From DAIOEK01 sp036746315 (GTDB taxonomy: Bacteria; Chloroflexota; Anaerolineae; Anaerolineales; Anaerolineaceae), in NCBI GenBank assembly GCA_036746315.1, contig DAIOEK010000006.1:1-64000 (forward strand): a stretch of 64,000 nt of DNA. The letters are read 5' to 3'. Made by a program: the position numbers and the translations under genes. Positions 35,238 through 42,766 of the stretch are shown here, one piece after another. Every line of letters begins with the position of its first letter. Positions within the stretch are counted from its first letter, which is position 1. The notes under the pieces were generated by a model, which was not told the origin of the DNA, did not search any database, and saw only the letters and a list, made by a program, of their open reading frames with translations.

Positions 35238-35270
35238 CAGGGCTGGTTTCAAACCAGCCCTGTCTTTTTT
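35238..35270 (+). terminator. Terminator of the pheST operon
   Basis: A near-perfect 12-bp self-complementary stem (35238-35249 with 35251-35262) is followed by TCTTTTTT. The T-run ends on the stop codon of the converging aminomutase gene. Confidence 0.9.
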
Positions 35271-36615
35271 ATTCTGATTTTGATTTGGAGCCATCCCCAA
35301 TGCCCAACGGCTTCCACTTTTCCATGTTTTCGCGCAGACGGTGGGATTCTCCGCCGCGGCTGTGCAGCAGATCGAAGCCTTCAGGTTTGATGAACATCTG
35401 GTCGCCATCCAACATGCCGGAAATGCCCTGCTGACCCGGCTCTCCGCGTTTGTTCTGACAGAAGGGGCAGGTCTTGGGATCGTGCGGCTGGTAGGTGATG
35501 GGTTCCTCGTAGGCGGTGATATAGCCCTCATAATTGCGCAACACGACCTTGTGATCGGACATGGATACCAGGTAATTGGGCATCACCGGAATCTTGCCGC
35601 CGCCGCCCGGGGCATCCACCACAAAAGTGGGGACGGCATACCCGGAGGTGTGGCCACGCAACGCTTCGATAATCTCCACACCCTTCGCCACCGGCGTACG
35701 GAAATGCCCGGCGCCTTCCACCAGGTCGCACTGGTAGAGGTAATAGGGTCTGACGCGGATGCGAATCAATTCCTGCACGAGTTGACGCTGCAAATGGGCG
35801 CAATCGTTAACACCCGCCAGCAATACCGACTGGTTGCCGAGGGGAATTCCGGCGCGGGTCAGGCGGTCGCAAGCCTGGGCGAGTTCCAGGCTGATCTCGT
35901 TGGGGTGATTGACGTGGATGTTCATCCACAGCGGATGATATTTTTCCAGCATGTCGGTCAGTTCCTGCGTCACCCGCATGGGCATGAAAACCGGCACGCG
36001 CGAGCCGATGCGGATGATCTCGATGTGAGGAATTTCACGCAGGCGGGAGAGCAGTTCTTCGAGCAATTTGGGGGCCAGGGTGAGCGGATCGCCGCCGGAG
36101 AGCAGCACGTCGCGGACTTGCGGTGTGCGCTTGAGATAGTCGATCTGTGCTTCAAATTCCGCGCGGGAGAAGGTTGCCGACGGATCGCCGACGATGCGGG
36201 AACGGGTGCAGTAGCGGCAATAGGAAGCGCACTGGGTGGTCACGAGCATCAATACCCGGTCGGGGTAGCGGTGCACCAGACCCGGTACCGGCGAGTCGCG
36301 ATCCTCTGCCAGGGAATCTTCCATCATGCCGGTAAAGGGCTGGATTTCTTCCGCGGTGGGGATGATCTGGCGGCGGATGGGGTCGTGGGGGTCTTGCGGG
36401 TCGATGAGCGAAATGAAATAGGGGGTGATCTCCACGCGGAACAAACCGCTGGTGTTGAGGGCTTTCTTTTCGCTCTCGGTCAGCTTGAGGACGGTCTCGA
36501 TCTCGTCCACCGTATTCAGGCGATGGCTTAATTGCCAGCGCCAGTCATTCCATTTTTCATCCGGTATATCGAGAAATGCCGGAGCACGTTTTGATGCAAA
36601 TTCTCTGGGGGTCAT
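35269..36615 (-). CDS. kamA: Lysine 2,3-aminomutase-like radical SAM enzyme (KamA family)
   Basis: 448 residues. Radical SAM, PLP-dependent aminomutase expected to convert L-lysine to L-beta-lysine, or glutamate to beta-glutamate. The 4Fe-4S triad CASYCRYC (C129, C133, C136) is present, with the SAM-binding SGGDPLTL. GVNDCAHLQ supplies the conserved cysteine, and the C-terminal tail has CPFC; these match the intersubunit zinc site of lysine 2,3-aminomutase rather than the shorter EF-P-modifying EpmB. Length also favours the catabolic or osmolyte type. GGAGAGG fixes ATG 36615; a start ten codons upstream overlaps that site. The beta-lysine acetyltransferase (ablB) is not next to it, so its pathway is open. 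Confidence 0.88.
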   Translation of the reverse strand: MTPREFASKRAPAFLDIPDEKWNDWRWQLSHRLNTVDEIETVLKLTESEKKALNTSGLFRVEITPYFISLIDPQDPHDPIRRQIIPTAEEIQPFTGMMEDSLAEDRDSPVPGLVHRYPDRVLMLVTTQCASYCRYCTRSRIVGDPSATFSRAEFEAQIDYLKRTPQVRDVLLSGGDPLTLAPKLLEELLSRLREIPHIEIIRIGSRVPVFMPMRVTQELTDMLEKYHPLWMNIHVNHPNEISLELAQACDRLTRAGIPLGNQSVLLAGVNDCAHLQRQLVQELIRIRVRPYYLYQCDLVEGAGHFRTPVAKGVEIIEALRGHTSGYAVPTFVVDAPGGGGKIPVMPNYLVSMSDHKVVLRNYEGYITAYEEPITYQPHDPKTCPFCQNKRGEPGQQGISGMLDGDQMFIKPEGFDLLHSRGGESHRLRENMEKWKPLGIGDGSKSKSE

Positions 36616-36930
36616 AGGTTTACCTCTCCAAATAATACGAACCATTCACGCAGTCTCTTGGGGATCACCCCGGGCACAATATCCGAACACCCTCAGCGCG
36701 GGGGGTCGTGATCCGTGCGGAAGAAACCTGCATAGAAGGAATATGATTGTAATCTTTTCTTGAGAAGTGAGAGAAGGAAGTGTTCCAGCATGGTTGCCAG
36801 ACCGCCTAAAAAGCTCCGGGTAAAAAACTGAAGAATCGCTTCATTTCAGATACCAGTTTAGATGGTGTGGGCATAAGAGTCAAATCTTTGCCCAAGTATT
36901 AATGTTTTGTTTGAATCCTTTTCATACTGC
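36616..36930. other. Intergenic region between kamA and the heat-shock operon
   Basis: About 315 bases without a recognisable gene. On the minus strand, the kamA leader can form an imperfect hairpin: GGATCAC at 36662-36668 pairs with its complement at 36708-36714, with adjacent C/G runs extending the stem. No known riboswitch core was recognised. The remaining sequence shows nothing I can name. Confidence 0.4.
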
Positions 36931-36959
36931 TTGACGCTTAAAAACGGCAATGTTATCAT
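36931..36959 (+). promoter_or_regulatory. Sigma-70 promoter of the hrcA operon
   Basis: TTGACG (36931-36936), a 17-base spacer and TATCAT (36954-36959). The CIRCE operator starts 14 bases after the -10 box, so bound HrcA would block the start site. Confidence 0.85.
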
Positions 36960-36972
36960 TAATGTCAACGGA

Positions 36973-36999
36973 TTAGCACTCTCGTTGCGAGAGTGCTAA
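36973..36999 (+). promoter_or_regulatory. CIRCE operator (HrcA binding site)
   Basis: A perfect match to the CIRCE consensus: TTAGCACTC, nine bases, GAGTGCTAA. The inner nine bases (TCGTTGCGA) extend the palindrome by a further 3 bp. It sits between the promoter and hrcA, as in Firmicutes, giving autoregulated heat-shock control of hrcA-grpE-dnaK-dnaJ. Confidence 0.98.
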
Positions 37000-37008
37000 A
37001 AATAGAAC

Positions 37009-38046
37009 ATGATGAATGAGCTGACCGACCGACAAAAATTCATTCTGACGCTGGTGATCCATGATTTTGTGCAGAATTCCCTGCCCATCGGATCCCAGTA
37101 TCTGGTGGAGCGCTATGGTCTCGATCTCAGTTCCGCGACGGTTCGCAACGAACTGGCGGCGCTGGATGAATCGGGGTATTTAACCCAGCCGCACACTTCC
37201 GCCGGACGGATGCCCACGGATGAAGGCTACCGTTATTTTGTGGGCAAGCTGATGGATGAAACCGATCTGCCCATCACCACCCAGCGCACGATCAGCCACC
37301 AGTTCTACCAGAGCCAGCAGGGTCTGGAGCAATGGATGAAGCTGGCGGTCTCGGTGCTGGCGCACCAGTCAAAAGCCGCTTCGCTGATCACCTCGCCGCA
37401 CCCCGAGCATGCCCGCTTGAAGCATCTGGAATTGATCGCCACACGGGGCAGACAGGTGTTGATGGTGATGGTGCTGGTGGGGGGCGAAATTTTGCAGCAG
37501 ATGCTCACCCTGGCTGAGCCGGTCACCCAGGAACAGCTCTCGGGCAGCGCAAGCCGGTTATCCCAGCTATGCCAGGGCCTGGATGTGGCAGCGATCAAAG
37601 CCCTGCCCAATCCTTTCACCCCGCTGGAGGAAGATGTTCTCAAGCTGATCGTGCAGTCGTTGGAAAACGTATCCGCATCGGTGGCGGGGGAATTGTACAT
37701 GGACGGGCTGACCAACGTGCTTACCGAACCGGAATTTGCCCAATCGGAGGAGGCGCGCAAGGCGCTGCGGCTGCTGGAAGAACGAACCCTGCTGGATAAC
37801 CTGATCGCCCGGACGGTGTTGCATTCCAATGTAGGCGGTGTGCAGGTTTTGATCGGCGGGGAGGGCAACTGGGAGGAACTGAAGCAGTGCTCGGTGATCC
37901 TGGCGCGCTATGGCGTTCCGGGGATGGCGACCGGCACGGTGGGCGTGATCGGTCCCACCCGTATGTATTATGGCAGAACAATATCCACGGTGCGTTTTGT
38001 AGCCGGTTTGCTGAGTGAACTGGTTACCGACAGCATGGTGGAGTAA
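37009..38046 (+). CDS. hrcA: Heat-inducible transcription repressor HrcA
   Basis: 345 residues. Binds CIRCE and represses chaperone genes; refolding by GroEL keeps it active. The N-terminal winged helix (LTDRQKFILTLVIHDFVQNS, LSSATVRNELAALDESGYL) and QPHTSAGRMPTDEGYRYFV are hallmark segments. The C-terminal GAF-like domain ends with GVIGPTRMYYGRTISTVRFV. Two adjacent ATGs (37009 and 37012) are possible starts and neither has a ribosome-binding site. The CIRCE stem lies just before them in the mRNA and could also affect translation. First gene of the operon; grpE follows after 42 bases. Confidence 0.97.
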   Translation: MMNELTDRQKFILTLVIHDFVQNSLPIGSQYLVERYGLDLSSATVRNELAALDESGYLTQPHTSAGRMPTDEGYRYFVGKLMDETDLPITTQRTISHQFYQSQQGLEQWMKLAVSVLAHQSKAASLITSPHPEHARLKHLELIATRGRQVLMVMVLVGGEILQQMLTLAEPVTQEQLSGSASRLSQLCQGLDVAAIKALPNPFTPLEEDVLKLIVQSLENVSASVAGELYMDGLTNVLTEPEFAQSEEARKALRLLEERTLLDNLIARTVLHSNVGGVQVLIGGEGNWEELKQCSVILARYGVPGMATGTVGVIGPTRMYYGRTISTVRFVAGLLSELVTDSMVE

Positions 38047-38088
38047 TGGAAGAGCAAGCATCCCCGCAAATGCAAGCAGGAGATATAG

Positions 38089-38622
38089 ATGGCAGAACGA
38101 AAACCTAAAGTACAATCCACGCCGCCCCAGGAAGACCAACTGGCTGAAATGGAAACACGGATTCAGGAACTCGAAAACCAGGTGAGTGCAGAAAACGCCA
38201 AGGTTGCCGAGTATTTCGATGGCTGGCAGCGTGAACGAGCCGATTTTATCAATTACAAAAAACGCATCGAGTTGAATCAGGTCCAGGCGCAGCAGAACAC
38301 CCTGGCAACCATGACCCGGAAGTATCTGGCGGTAATGGACGACCTGGAAAGGGCGCTGAAAAACAAGCCGACCAGCGGCGAAGGTCTGGCATGGTCGGAA
38401 GGCATTGAATTGATCTACAAAAAGCTCCAGGGTATCCTGGAATCGGACGGGGTGAAAGAGATCGCCGCCGACGGTGCGATGTTCGACCCCAACTTTCACG
38501 AGGCACTAACCCACGAGGACAGCCCCGCTCATGAGAGCGGTCAAATTATCGAAGTCATTCAAAAAGGATACCTGATTGGCGACCGCGTCATCCGCCCGTC
38601 GCTGGTAAGGGTAGCACGTTAG
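38089..38622 (+). CDS. grpE: Nucleotide exchange factor GrpE
   Basis: 177 residues. Releases ADP from DnaK. A long N-terminal coiled coil (EMETRIQELENQVSAENAKVAEYFDGWQ, given here in two heptad-rich parts around residues 20-50) leads to RADFINYKKR and the beta-wing domain with GVKEIAADGAMFDPNFHEAL and the closing KGYLIGDRVIRPSLVRV. AGGAGATATAG precedes the ATG. dnaK starts 12 bases after the stop. Confidence 0.96.
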   Translation: MAERKPKVQSTPPQEDQLAEMETRIQELENQVSAENAKVAEYFDGWQRERADFINYKKRIELNQVQAQQNTLATMTRKYLAVMDDLERALKNKPTSGEGLAWSEGIELIYKKLQGILESDGVKEIAADGAMFDPNFHEALTHEDSPAHESGQIIEVIQKGYLIGDRVIRPSLVRVAR

Positions 38623-38634
38623 GAGAACAAAAAA

Positions 38635-40554
38635 ATGGGAAAAGTCATTGGAATTGATCTCGGTACCACCAACTCAGTTGTAGCCGTAATGCAAGGCGGT
38701 GAGCCGGTTGTCATTCCCAGCGCAGAGGGGGAACGTCTCATCCCTTCTGTCGTGGCGGTTAACAAGAACCACGAACGGCTCATCGGTCGTGTTGCCCGAA
38801 ACCAGGCTGTGGTGAACGCGGAAAACACCGTGTTCTCCATCAAGCGCTTTATGGGGCGCAAGTTTGAGGATGCCGAAGTACAACGCACCCTCAGCCGCAT
38901 TCCCTACCACGTGGGCAAAGCGCCCAACGGGGATGTGCGTGTGACCCTGGACGGGAAGGAATACTCTCCGCCGGAAGTTTCGGCAATGATCCTGTCGAAG
39001 ATCAAGGCAGACGCAGAAGCATATCTGGGCGAGCCGGTCACCCAGGCAGTCATCACCGTCCCGGCGTATTTCAACGATGCCCAGCGTAACGCCACCAAGG
39101 ACGCCGGAAAAATTGCCGGTCTGGAAGTGCTGCGCATCATCAATGAACCGACCGCGTCTTCCCTGGCTTACGGGCTGGACAAGAAAAAGAACGAGACCAT
39201 CGCCGTGTACGACCTGGGCGGCGGCACTTTCGATATCTCCATCCTGGATGTCGGCGAAGGTGTCTTCCAGGTGCGCTCCACCTCTGGCGATACCTTCCTG
39301 GGCGGCGACGATTTCGACCAGCGTATTCTGGATCACCTGGTGGATGAATTCAAGAAATCCAATGGCATCGACCTGAAGAATGACCGGCAGGCTTTGCAGC
39401 GTTTGAAGGAAGCTGCCGAGAAAGCCAAGATCGAGCTTTCCACCACCATGCAGGCAGAGATTAATCTGCCCTACATCACCGCCGATGCCAGTGGTCCCAA
39501 GCACCTGGTTATGACGTTGACCCGCGCCAAGCTCGAACAACTGACCGAAGACCTGGTACAGAAGACCCTCGAACCAGTACGCCGGGCGCTGAAAGATGCC
39601 GATTTGAAGGCAGCAGACATCAACGAAGTGGTGCTGGTGGGCGGTATGACGCGCATGCCGCTGGTGCAGGAGATCGTGCGCAAGGAATTCGGTAAAGACC
39701 CGCACAAGGGCGTCAACCCCGATGAAGTGGTTGCCGTTGGCGCAGCCATCCAGGCAGGCGTACTGGGCGGTGAAGTGAAAGATATTTTACTGCTGGATGT
39801 GACGCCGTTGACCCTTTCGGTGGAGACGCTGGGCAATGTGTCGACCCCGCTGATCGAACGCAATACCACCATCCCCACCCGCAAGAGCCAGATCTTCTCC
39901 ACGGCATCTGACAGCCAGACCCAGGTGGAGATCCACGTACTGCAGGGTGAACGTCCCATGGCGGCGGACAACAAGAGCCTGGGGCGCTTCTCACTGGATG
40001 GCATTCCCCCGGCGCCGCGCGGCGTTCCGCAGATCGAGGTTACCTTCGATATCGATGCCAACGGCATCCTCAAGGTGACCGCACAGGATAAAGCCACCGG
40101 CAGAAGCCAGCACATCACCATTACGGCTTCTTCGGGTCTTTCCGAGTCTGAAATCGACAAGATGCGCCAGGAAGCGGAATCGCATGCCGAAGACGACCGC
40201 AAGCGCAAGGAATTGATCGAGGCCCGCAACCATGCCGACAACCTGGTCTACACGACCGAAAAGACCATGCGCGACCTGGGCGACAAAGTCCCCGCCGACA
40301 TGAAGAGCAAGGCGGATGAAGCCTCCAAAAAGGTGAAGGACACGATGCAAAGCGAGGATGTCGAAGCCATCAAGAAGGCGACCGATGAACTCGGGCAGAT
40401 ACTGCAAGGGATCGGCTCGGCAGCCTACCAGCAGACAGGTCCGACGGAAGGTACACCGGGTGGTGACGGCGGCAGTGGCGCATCTGATGGCGGCAACGCC
40501 ACACAGGGCGGCGGCGGCGATGATGTTGTCGACGGAGAATTCAAAAGCATATAA
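38635..40554 (+). CDS. dnaK: Chaperone DnaK (Hsp70)
   Basis: 639 residues, normal length. ATP-driven protein-folding chaperone. The nucleotide-binding domain begins GIDLGTTNSVVAVM and contains AVITVPAYFNDAQRNATKDA, the VYDLGGGTFDISIL phosphate loop and VLVGGMTRMPLVQ. The substrate-binding domain has SVETLGNVSTPLIERNTTIP. The disordered tail is unusually glycine-rich (GGDGGSGASDGGNATQGGGG) before the terminal EFKSI. TAGGAG lies upstream of the ATG. A long hairpin separates it from dnaJ. Confidence 0.98.
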   Translation: MGKVIGIDLGTTNSVVAVMQGGEPVVIPSAEGERLIPSVVAVNKNHERLIGRVARNQAVVNAENTVFSIKRFMGRKFEDAEVQRTLSRIPYHVGKAPNGDVRVTLDGKEYSPPEVSAMILSKIKADAEAYLGEPVTQAVITVPAYFNDAQRNATKDAGKIAGLEVLRIINEPTASSLAYGLDKKKNETIAVYDLGGGTFDISILDVGEGVFQVRSTSGDTFLGGDDFDQRILDHLVDEFKKSNGIDLKNDRQALQRLKEAAEKAKIELSTTMQAEINLPYITADASGPKHLVMTLTRAKLEQLTEDLVQKTLEPVRRALKDADLKAADINEVVLVGGMTRMPLVQEIVRKEFGKDPHKGVNPDEVVAVGAAIQAGVLGGEVKDILLLDVTPLTLSVETLGNVSTPLIERNTTIPTRKSQIFSTASDSQTQVEIHVLQGERPMAADNKSLGRFSLDGIPPAPRGVPQIEVTFDIDANGILKVTAQDKATGRSQHITITASSGLSESEIDKMRQEAESHAEDDRKRKELIEARNHADNLVYTTEKTMRDLGDKVPADMKSKADEASKKVKDTMQSEDVEAIKKATDELGQILQGIGSAAYQQTGPTEGTPGGDGGSGASDGGNATQGGGGDDVVDGEFKSI

Positions 40555-40582
40555 GTAACGATTATTTTTCACACCCCTGCAG

Positions 40583-40624
40583 GCATGGAGATGTGAAGCA
40601 AGTTTCGCTTCACAGGCTCCATGC
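40583..40624 (+). promoter_or_regulatory. Two-part hairpin between dnaK and dnaJ
   Basis: Bases 40583-40590 pair with 40617-40624 and 40592-40599 pair with 40607-40614, giving two stacked 8-bp helices with a 1/2-base internal loop and a 7-base apical loop. No T-run follows (TTTGCAG), so it looks like a processing or translation-control structure rather than a full terminator. It ends 20 bases before the dnaJ start. Confidence 0.6.
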
Positions 40625-40644
40625 TTTGCAGCCAAGGTTGGTTT

Positions 40645-41763
40645 ATGGCGCAACGTGATTACTACGAAGTATTGGGTGTCGGCAAAAATGCCTCGCCTGA
40701 CGAATTGAAAAATGCCTTCCGCACGCTGGCTCGCAAATATCATCCGGATATTAATAAGGAAGCGGATGCGGAAGAGCGTTTTAAAGAGATCAATGAGGCA
40801 TACGCGGTTCTCTCCGACCCTGAAAAACGCGCCGCATACGATCACTATGGATTTGCCGGCTTGAACGGCATGGGCGGTATGCCCGATTTTTCCACCATCG
40901 ACTTGAGCGACCTGTTCAGCGAGCTTTTTGGATTTGGCTCGATGGGCGGCAGCCGGCGTTCCCGCACCGCTCCGCGCCGGGGACAGGACCTGGGGCAAAA
41001 GCTGCGATTGACCTTCGAAGAGGCGGTATTTGGTGTCGAAAAGGATATCGAATTCGACCGGGATGAGACCTGCTCCACCTGCCGGGGCAGCGGGGCGGAA
41101 CCGGGAACCACACCGACGAAATGCACCACCTGCGGCGGCAAGGGCGAGGTGAGGCAGGTCCGGCAGACTTTTCTGGGTTCGATGGTGCAGGTGACCACCT
41201 GTCCGAACTGCAACGGCAGCGGCGAGATGATCAGCTTCCCCTGCAAAACGTGCCGTGGCACGGGGTTGGAACGCAAGCACATCAAAAAGACGATATCCGT
41301 ACCGGCGGGTGTGGATAGTGGAACGCAAATTCGCCTGGCGGGGGAGGGACAGCCGGGTGTGTACGGCGGTCCGAACGGTAACCTGTTCATCGAAGTGGAA
41401 GTGCAAAAGCACAAGTTCTTTGAACGACGGCAGAACGACATTCTGTTGAATCTGAACATCAACATCGCCCAGGCAGCTCTGGGGGCGGATATCCAGGTGC
41501 CCACCGTGGATGGTCCCTCGACCTTGAAAATACCGGCGGGGACACAACCGGGGAAGGTCTTCACGCTGCGCAACAAAGGCGTGCCGTATTTGAAATCCTC
41601 CGGCAGGGGCGACCAGCGGGTGGTGATCAATGTGGAAGTGCCCAACCGGCTGGATGATACGCAGCGGAAATTGATGGAAGAGCTGGCAAAAACGCTGGGC
41701 ACCGAAGTGAGACCGGCTGATAAAAGCTTTATGGATGTTTTGAAAGAGGTGCTGGGTGGCTGA
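40645..41763 (+). CDS. dnaJ: Chaperone DnaJ (Hsp40, type I)
   Basis: 372 residues. J-domain with KYHPDINKEAD, a G/F-rich linker, and four CxxCxGxG zinc-finger repeats: CSTCRGSG, CTTCGGKG, CPNCNGSG and CKTCRGTG. The C-terminal substrate domains follow (VPAGVDSGTQIRLAGEGQPG). The ATG at 40645 starts the conserved AQRDYYEVLGV; an upstream in-frame ATG lies inside the intercistronic hairpin and is rejected. Ribosome-binding site is weak (AAGG). The last eight bases overlap prmA. Confidence 0.97.
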   Translation: MAQRDYYEVLGVGKNASPDELKNAFRTLARKYHPDINKEADAEERFKEINEAYAVLSDPEKRAAYDHYGFAGLNGMGGMPDFSTIDLSDLFSELFGFGSMGGSRRSRTAPRRGQDLGQKLRLTFEEAVFGVEKDIEFDRDETCSTCRGSGAEPGTTPTKCTTCGGKGEVRQVRQTFLGSMVQVTTCPNCNGSGEMISFPCKTCRGTGLERKHIKKTISVPAGVDSGTQIRLAGEGQPGVYGGPNGNLFIEVEVQKHKFFERRQNDILLNLNINIAQAALGADIQVPTVDGPSTLKIPAGTQPGKVFTLRNKGVPYLKSSGRGDQRVVINVEVPNRLDDTQRKLMEELAKTLGTEVRPADKSFMDVLKEVLGG

Positions 41764-42676
41764 TCCCCGCTGGTTGGAAGTTTCGTTTGTGGTGAATGGT
41801 GAACTGGCGGAGGCATTATCCGAGGTGCTGGGCCGCTTCGTGGAAGGCGGCGTAGCGGTGGAGAGCAACGTCAAATACAACGATGCCGAAGATGAAGGCA
41901 CGCCTTACGGACCGGTGCGCATTTACGGGTATCTGCCGGTCAACGAAAGCCTGGAAGAAAACCGGCGGAAGATGGAAGAAGCCATCTGGTATCTGGGCAG
42001 AATCCAACCCATTCCGAACCCGACGTATACACCGATCGAAGACCAGGATTGGATGAACTCCTGGAAAGCCCATTACCGTCCGATCGAAGTCGGCGAAAAG
42101 ATGATGATCGTGCCGGCATGGATGGACCCGGATACGCATGGCAGAATTCCCCTGCGCATCGACCCCAGCATGGCATTTGGTACGGGTACGCATCCCACCA
42201 CGCAGCTATGCCTGATGCTGCTCGAGAAATACCTCCACGCGGATGAATACGTGATGGATATCGGCTGCGGGTCGGGTATTCTGTCGGTGGCGGCGATCAA
42301 GCTTGGCTCCAGTTTCGCCTTCGGGGTGGATATCGATCCGCTGTCGGTGAAAGCCAGCTATGAAAATTCGGAGCTGAACGGGGTGACCGCCCGGGTGCTT
42401 TTTAAACAGGGTTCCGTTGCGGAGGCGAAGACAGAGCAGAACATCTCGCATACCGCGCCGCTGGTATTAGCCAATATCCTGGCACCGGTCATCATCCGCC
42501 TGCTGGATGCGGGTCTGCATGAACTGATCGCGCCCGGCGGGTTGATCATCCTGTCCGGCATACTGGATCACCAGGCAGACGAGGTGCGGCGGGCTTGTGA
42601 AGCCAAAGGGCTGAAATTCGTTGAAAAAGTCCAATCCCTCGACTGGGTGGCGATGGCTTTTCAACGTCCGGCTTGA
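41756..42676 (+). CDS. prmA: Ribosomal protein L11 methyltransferase PrmA
   Basis: 306 residues. SAM-dependent trimethylation of L11. The N-terminal substrate-recognition domain (LEVSFVVNGELAEALSEVLG) precedes the Rossmann-fold methyltransferase: FGTGTHPTTQLCLMLLEKY, VMDIGCGSGILSVAAIKLG (SAM motif I), GVDIDPLSVKASYENSELN and VLANILAPVIIRLL. It starts with GTG inside the dnaJ 3' end (8-base overlap) with AGAGG upstream, so it is coupled to dnaJ. A dnaJ-prmA order is also common in Firmicutes. It is the last gene of the CIRCE operon. Confidence 0.96.
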   Translation: MADPRWLEVSFVVNGELAEALSEVLGRFVEGGVAVESNVKYNDAEDEGTPYGPVRIYGYLPVNESLEENRRKMEEAIWYLGRIQPIPNPTYTPIEDQDWMNSWKAHYRPIEVGEKMMIVPAWMDPDTHGRIPLRIDPSMAFGTGTHPTTQLCLMLLEKYLHADEYVMDIGCGSGILSVAAIKLGSSFAFGVDIDPLSVKASYENSELNGVTARVLFKQGSVAEAKTEQNISHTAPLVLANILAPVIIRLLDAGLHELIAPGGLIILSGILDHQADEVRRACEAKGLKFVEKVQSLDWVAMAFQRPA

Positions 42677-42766
42677 TTTTATCCCGTTACTAATTTAAGA
42701 AAATATTTATCCCCAGTTTACATCGCCCCGGGTTGATTCATGATTTAATTTATTCAGGGTCAATAT

